Origin: Hallella multisaccharivorax DSM 17128
GTDB taxonomy: Bacteria; Bacteroidota; Bacteroidia; Bacteroidales; Bacteroidaceae
NCBI RefSeq assembly: GCF_000218235.1
Contig: NZ_GL945017.1
Span: 2,590,952-2,654,951 of the forward strand
Reading direction: 5' to 3'
DNA: 64,000 bases
Part shown: piece by piece, positions 60,570 through 64,000 of the stretch
Layout: each line of letters starts with the position of its first letter
How positions within the stretch are numbered: the first letter of the stretch is position 1
Translations under genes and position numbers: made by a program
The notes under the pieces: model-generated
Seen by the model: only the letters and a program-made list of their open reading frames with translations
What the model was told of the DNA's origin: nothing
The model's database searches: none

Positions 60570-62021
60570 ATGGCAGAATTAAAACCCGCCCGCGTATTCG
60601 AGCAATTCGCGGCTATCAACAAGATACCGCGTCCGTCGAAGCATGAGGAGAAAATGATCGAGTATCTCAAGGACTTTGGCCAGCGCCACCATTTAGAGAC
60701 CATTGTCGACGAGACCGGTAACGTGCTCATCCGCAAACCCGCCACCAAAGGCTATGAGGACCGCGCCACCACTATTCTGCAGAGCCATATGGACATGGTC
60801 TGCGACAAGTTGGTGGATGTGGAGTTCGACTTCCATAAAGACGCCATCCAGACCTATGTCGAGGGTGACTGGATGCACGCCAAAGGCACCACTCTCGGCG
60901 CCGACGACGGTATCGGCGACGCCATCGAGTTAGCCATCCTCGATTCCGACGACATTGAGCATGGACCCATCGAGTGTGTCTTCACCCGTGATGAGGAGAC
61001 ACAGCTCACCGGCGCGCTGGGCATGAAGCCCGGTTTCATGACCGGCGACTACCTCATCAACCTTGATTCGGAGGACGAAGGACAAATCTTCATCTCCTGT
61101 GCCGGCGGCCGAAGCACCATCGCCACATTCCATTTCCAGCGCGAGAACGCTCCTGCGGGATTCTTCTTCTTGCAGGCTACGCTCAAGGGACTCAATGGCG
61201 GACACTCCGGTGACGATATTGAGAAGAAACGCGCCAATGCCATCAAGGTGCTCGCACGGTTCCTCTATCTGGAGCAGAAAAAGATGCCTGTGCGCCTGGC
61301 CCAGTGGAATTCCGGCAAGATGCACAATGCCATCCCGCGCGATGGAAAAATCATCTTCGCCGTACCTGAAGACAAGAAAGAGCAGGTGAAAGCAGACTGG
61401 AACGTCTTCACCGCGCAGGTAGAGGACGAGTATCACGTCACCGACACACACATGAAGTGGCATCTGGAGAGCACCGAGGCGCAGAGCGTCATGCCCGAAA
61501 AGGTGAGCCGCAACCTTGTCAGCGCACTACAGGCCGTGGACAACGGTGTCTTCGCCATGTGCCAGGACAAGGAGTTGGAATGGATGGTGGAGACCTCCAG
61601 TAACGTGGCCAGCGTACAGAGCGAGGCCGACAAGGTGGAGGTGGTGAGCTCGCAGCGCTCAAACGTCACCTCTAATCTTGACAATATCTGCAATACGGTG
61701 GAGGCAGCCTACGTGCTTGCCGGAGCCGATGTGGTGCAGACCGACGGCTACCCTGCCTGGCAGCCGAAGCACGACTCGCAGCTGCAGCGCATTGCCAAGG
61801 AGACTTATCGTAAGCTCTTCGGAAAAGACCCTGTCGTGCGCGGCATCCATGCCGGACTGGAGTGCGGACTCTTCTCGGAGAAATACCCCAACCTCGACAT
61901 GGTGAGCTTCGGACCCACGCTGCGCAATGTGCACACACCGGACGAGTGCCTCTACATTCCTACCGTGCAGATGGTGTGGGATCACCTGTTGGAGATTCTG
62001 AAGAACATTCCGAAGAAATGA
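60570..62021 (+). CDS. pepD: Aminoacyl-histidine dipeptidase (M20 family)
   Basis: The 483-residue protein has SHMDMVCDK (metal-ligand H and catalytic D), GTTLGADDGIGDAI (bridging D), FTRDEETQLTGALGM (catalytic and ligand E), LNGGHSGDDI in the dimerisation domain and GIHAGLECGLFSEKYP at the end. This is the PepD/carnosinase group of di-zinc exopeptidases that hydrolyse Xaa-His and other dipeptides. Length fits the family. Its stop overlaps the start of the next gene (ATGA). Confidence 0.95.
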   Translation: MAELKPARVFEQFAAINKIPRPSKHEEKMIEYLKDFGQRHHLETIVDETGNVLIRKPATKGYEDRATTILQSHMDMVCDKLVDVEFDFHKDAIQTYVEGDWMHAKGTTLGADDGIGDAIELAILDSDDIEHGPIECVFTRDEETQLTGALGMKPGFMTGDYLINLDSEDEGQIFISCAGGRSTIATFHFQRENAPAGFFFLQATLKGLNGGHSGDDIEKKRANAIKVLARFLYLEQKKMPVRLAQWNSGKMHNAIPRDGKIIFAVPEDKKEQVKADWNVFTAQVEDEYHVTDTHMKWHLESTEAQSVMPEKVSRNLVSALQAVDNGVFAMCQDKELEWMVETSSNVASVQSEADKVEVVSSQRSNVTSNLDNICNTVEAAYVLAGADVVQTDGYPAWQPKHDSQLQRIAKETYRKLFGKDPVVRGIHAGLECGLFSEKYPNLDMVSFGPTLRNVHTPDECLYIPTVQMVWDHLLEILKNIPKK

Positions 62022-62467
62022 GAATCGGGAAGTCAGCACGACCCATGACCGGCCTGCCCGCAGCCCTATACGGCTTGCTCGCGGGCCGGCAGTTGCTGCA
62101 CACGGCCGCCGTGGGCCTGGGCTTTCTTGTCCTGACGCTTACGTCCTGTGGCGAGGTCCATAGGGCCAAGGGTCATGTGGAGCAGTTCATGAAAGGGCCG
62201 ATGTCGCTGGAGCAGGCCGACCGCATCGCGTGGTCGGACCTTGACTCCACACATCATCTCACCGACTCCATGCTGCAGGTGATGCGCCGCACGGCGGAGC
62301 AGACGCAGCTCGTCAAGCCCGGCACCGCCTATCAACCACGCACGGCGAAGTTGCGAATGCTTACGCTGAAATATGCCGTAGGGAAGGATACGCTCATGGC
62401 TACGTTCTATCTCGACGATCAGCTCACAGGCATTGTCGGCGTGAAGCGTACAGCCATGGTGAAATAG
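62018..62467 (+). CDS. Uncharacterised lipoprotein coupled to pepD
   Basis: The 149-residue protein starts MRIGKSARPMTGLPAALYGL and has a hydrophobic segment ending LVLTLTSC (about residue 41), so it is probably a lipoprotein with an extended leader. The mature part includes HVEQFMKGPMSLEQADRIAW and DTLMATFYLDDQLTGIVGVK. It overlaps the pepD stop by 4 bp. No family recognised. Confidence 0.68.
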   Translation: MRIGKSARPMTGLPAALYGLLAGRQLLHTAAVGLGFLVLTLTSCGEVHRAKGHVEQFMKGPMSLEQADRIAWSDLDSTHHLTDSMLQVMRRTAEQTQLVKPGTAYQPRTAKLRMLTLKYAVGKDTLMATFYLDDQLTGIVGVKRTAMVK

Positions 62468-62492
62468 CTTAGAAAAATAATCACGAAATTAT

Positions 62493-62523
62493 TTGGTCAT
62501 TCCATTTTTTCGCGGTAACTTTG
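62493..62523 (+). promoter_or_regulatory. Promoter of the tRNA-Arg pair
   Basis: TTG at 62493-62495, 20 bp, TAACTTTG at 62516-62523; the tRNA begins 21 bp further on. Confidence 0.75.
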
Positions 62524-62544
62524 CAGACACTTACAAAAAAGTAT

Positions 62545-62618
62545 GGCTCCGTAGCTCAACTGAATAGAGCATCTGACTACGGATCAGAAGGTTCCGGGTT
62601 TGAATCCCAGCGGAGTCA
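62545..62618 (+). tRNA. tRNA-Arg (anticodon ACG), copy 1
   Basis: 74 nt. Acceptor GGCTCCG/CGGAGTC (one G-T pair), anticodon stem TCTGA/TCAGA, loop CTACGGA with anticodon ACG, T loop TTTGAAT, discriminator A, no encoded CCA. Confidence 0.95.
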
Positions 62619-62656
62619 CTTCTTTTCGTTAGCACGCATATTTTTAGAGATGGTTT

Positions 62657-62730
62657 GGCTCCGTAGCTCAACTGAATAGAGCATCTGACTACGGATCAGA
62701 AGGTTCCGGGTTTGAATCCCAGCGGAGTCA
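62657..62730 (+). tRNA. tRNA-Arg (anticodon ACG), copy 2
   Basis: Identical in sequence to copy 1, 112 bp downstream. The pair is probably one transcript, ended by the terminator at 62753-62788. Confidence 0.95.
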
Positions 62731-62752
62731 CTATTACAAAGGCCAACAAGGC

Positions 62753-62788
62753 AAAAAGAGGAGTTTCCTTCGGGTGACTCCTCTTTTT
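62753..62788 (+). terminator. Intrinsic terminator of the tRNA-Arg pair
   Basis: AAAAAGAGGAGT pairs with ACTCCTCTTTTT around a 12-nt loop; the 3' arm ends in T5. Confidence 0.88.
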
Positions 62789-62804
62789 GTATCTCCGCGT
62801 TGCA

Positions 62805-63092
62805 GTGCAGGGTAGGGCCCTGTGCCCTACCACAAGCAATGTCCTAACCAATAGGAATTGTCGAACATTGCAGTGCAGGGTAGGGCCCTGTGCCCTACCA
62901 CAAATGATGTCCCTAATCGGTCGAACGTTATTTTAGGTGGCCCACGGGGGGCCACCCTGCACTTGAATTCACGGTCCCTAATCGGTCGAACATTATTTTA
63001 GGTGGCCCACGGGGGGCCACCCTGCACTTGAATTCATGGTCCCTAATCGGTCGAACGTTATTTTAGGTGGCCCACGGGGGGCCACCCTGCAC
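62805..63092. repeat. BIME copy 23 (tandem composite)
   Basis: Two left arms of the GTAGGGC/GCCCTAC type (62805 and 62873) are followed by three right arms of the GTGGCCC/GGGCCAC type (ending 62962, 63027 and 63092). The last two units are 65 bp each and include TTGAATTCA(C/T)GGTCCC. Here the stem types are reversed relative to most copies, which equals a copy in the opposite orientation. Confidence 0.87.
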
Positions 63093-63177
63093 TTGATTTA
63101 CAGCCAGGTGTCCCCGTTTTTGTGACAGCCAACACTTGTTTTTTTTACTTTCGCTCTCTCTTCTGAGTATTTTGCCT

Positions 63178-63185
63178 TACCTTTG
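63178..63185 (+). promoter_or_regulatory. -7 element TACCTTTG upstream of the fucosidase gene
   Basis: TAnnTTTG match 65 bp before the ATG at 63251; no clear -33 element. Confidence 0.45.
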
Positions 63186-63250
63186 CGCACAATAACCCTT
63201 CCCCATCTCCGCTTGAACAGCGTTTTTATTTGACTCATGTATTACGCATC

Positions 63251-64000
63251 ATGAAAAGACTATTCATTGCTATCACCCTTCTCGTCCTGATGCTTCCGTC
63301 AGTCGCGCAGAAGGACGTCTCGTTGAAACTCGACCCTGCCAAGGCCCAATGGTTCCGCGAAGCCAAGTTCGGGATGTTCATCCACTGGGGCCTCTATTCC
63401 ATCTTCGCCGGCAGCTACAACGGTCACACGCTCCCCGATGCCACGCTGCCCAACGGCAGGAGCTGGTATGCCGAGTGGGCCGAGAAGCGGCTGCAGATCC
63501 CCGATAAGGTCTATCGGGGCAAGGCCAGGGAGTTTTCCACGCCCCGTTACAATCCCGACGAGTGGGTGCGCCTGGCCAAAGAGGCCGGTATGCGCTATCT
63601 TGTCATCACGGCCAAGCATCACGACGGCTTTGCGCTGTGGGACTCGAAGGTCTCCCATTTCGACGTGGAGCTCACGCCCGGCAAGAAAGACCTGTTGGCG
63701 CCGTTGGTGAAGGCTTGCAGGAAATACGGACTGAAATATGGATTCTATTATTCTCACTGGGAGGACTGGGAGCATCCCGGCGGGGCCAAGCCCGAGTGGG
63801 AGAAGCAGCCCACCGACGCCGAGTACCAGAAATACTGGGAGGAGAAAAGCCTGCCGCAGGTGAAGGAGCTCTTGGTCAACTACGACCCCGACCTGCTGTG
63901 GTTTGACACGTGGGGCTCTGAGAGCACGCTGCTCACGCCCGCGCGGCGCGACGAGCTCATCCGTCTGGTGCGCACCTACAGCAAGAAATGTCTCATCAAC
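63251..64000 (+). CDS. Glycoside hydrolase family 29 alpha-L-fucosidase (5' part; runs off the window)
   Basis: 250 codons are present. A signal peptide (MKRLFIAITLLVLMLPSVAQ) is followed by the GH29 barrel: AKFGMFIHWGLYSIFAGSY, RYLVITAKHHDGFALWDS, YGLKYGFYYSHWEDW, and DPDLLWFDTWG, whose second D is the expected nucleophile. It removes terminal L-fucose from host glycans such as mucin O-glycans. The C-terminal beta domain lies beyond the window. Confidence 0.93.
   Translation, partial: MKRLFIAITLLVLMLPSVAQKDVSLKLDPAKAQWFREAKFGMFIHWGLYSIFAGSYNGHTLPDATLPNGRSWYAEWAEKRLQIPDKVYRGKAREFSTPRYNPDEWVRLAKEAGMRYLVITAKHHDGFALWDSKVSHFDVELTPGKKDLLAPLVKACRKYGLKYGFYYSHWEDWEHPGGAKPEWEKQPTDAEYQKYWEEKSLPQVKELLVNYDPDLLWFDTWGSESTLLTPARRDELIRLVRTYSKKCLIN

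Overview
The window looks like a Bacteroidales chromosome, most likely Prevotella or a close relative. The evidence is: a SusC/SusD/sulfatase utilisation locus, several glycoside hydrolases with Sec signals, a 31-residue smalltalk protein, a serine-type sulfatase, no clear Shine-Dalgarno sites, and repeated promoters of the Bacteroidetes form TTG-N19/20-TAnnTTTG. Species cannot be fixed from this alone. Enolase, an RSH-family (p)ppGpp synthetase, fabG, rluA and three tRNA genes show that the replicon carries housekeeping genes.

Layout. 1-20287: a minus-strand exopolysaccharide cluster. It reads from a Wzx flippase at 20052 leftward through seven GT2/GT4 transferases, a nucleotide-sugar dehydrogenase, a hexapeptide acetyltransferase, an EpsG-type polymerase, a GNAT enzyme and the initiating sugar-phosphate transferase at 1971, ending in an AAA-ATPase/nuclease-like gene. 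Two insertions break it up: a 1660-bp insertion sequence and a YafQ-type toxin-antitoxin pair. 20521-21415: a REP-associated tyrosine transposase (RAYT) between two copies of a dispersed palindromic repeat. 21791-24853: a small-gene island (M15 peptidase, two unknowns, smalltalk, HU-like protein, a 39-residue peptide). 25050-28311: eight iteron-like repeats, a very AT-rich stretch, then ParA and a likely partner, resembling a replication/partition region. 28478-33916: tRNA-Val, a four-helix-bundle protein, GH3 and GH20 enzymes. 34075-36088: fragments of dead genes. 36139-37732: rluA, fabG and a small ORF in one operon. 37827-46031: sulfatase, SusD, SusC, FecR and an ECF sigma gene with an in-frame TGA. 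46513-64000: carboxylesterase, enolase, CobW-type GTPase, RSH protein, MORN-GH25 muramidase and its partner, GH3, OmpH-like protein, PepD, two tRNA-Arg(ACG) and the start of a GH29 fucosidase.

The dominant unexplained structure is a repeat of about 100 bp in about 23 intact, partial or composite copies. Each full copy has two inverted arms. Each arm starts GTGCAG and continues into a hairpin, and a spacer carrying TCGACCGAT / ATCGGTCGA-like motifs lies between them. The hairpin stems vary in sequence but stay paired (GTGGCC/GGCCAC, GTAGGG/CCCTAC, GTAGCC/GGCTAC, GTAGGCC/GGCCTAC). This is the architecture of REP/BIME elements, and the RAYT at 20713-21267 is the obvious candidate to move them. 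Copies lie between genes, at stop codons, in direct-repeat pairs around accessory genes, and once in frame inside a glycosyltransferase. One copy is split by the insertion sequence.

The carbohydrate genes fit a life on host or dietary glycans: sulfatase, beta-hexosaminidase, fucosidase and beta-glucosidases release sugars, and SusC/D imports them under FecR/ECF control. All coordinates and translations were read by eye; no database search was run.
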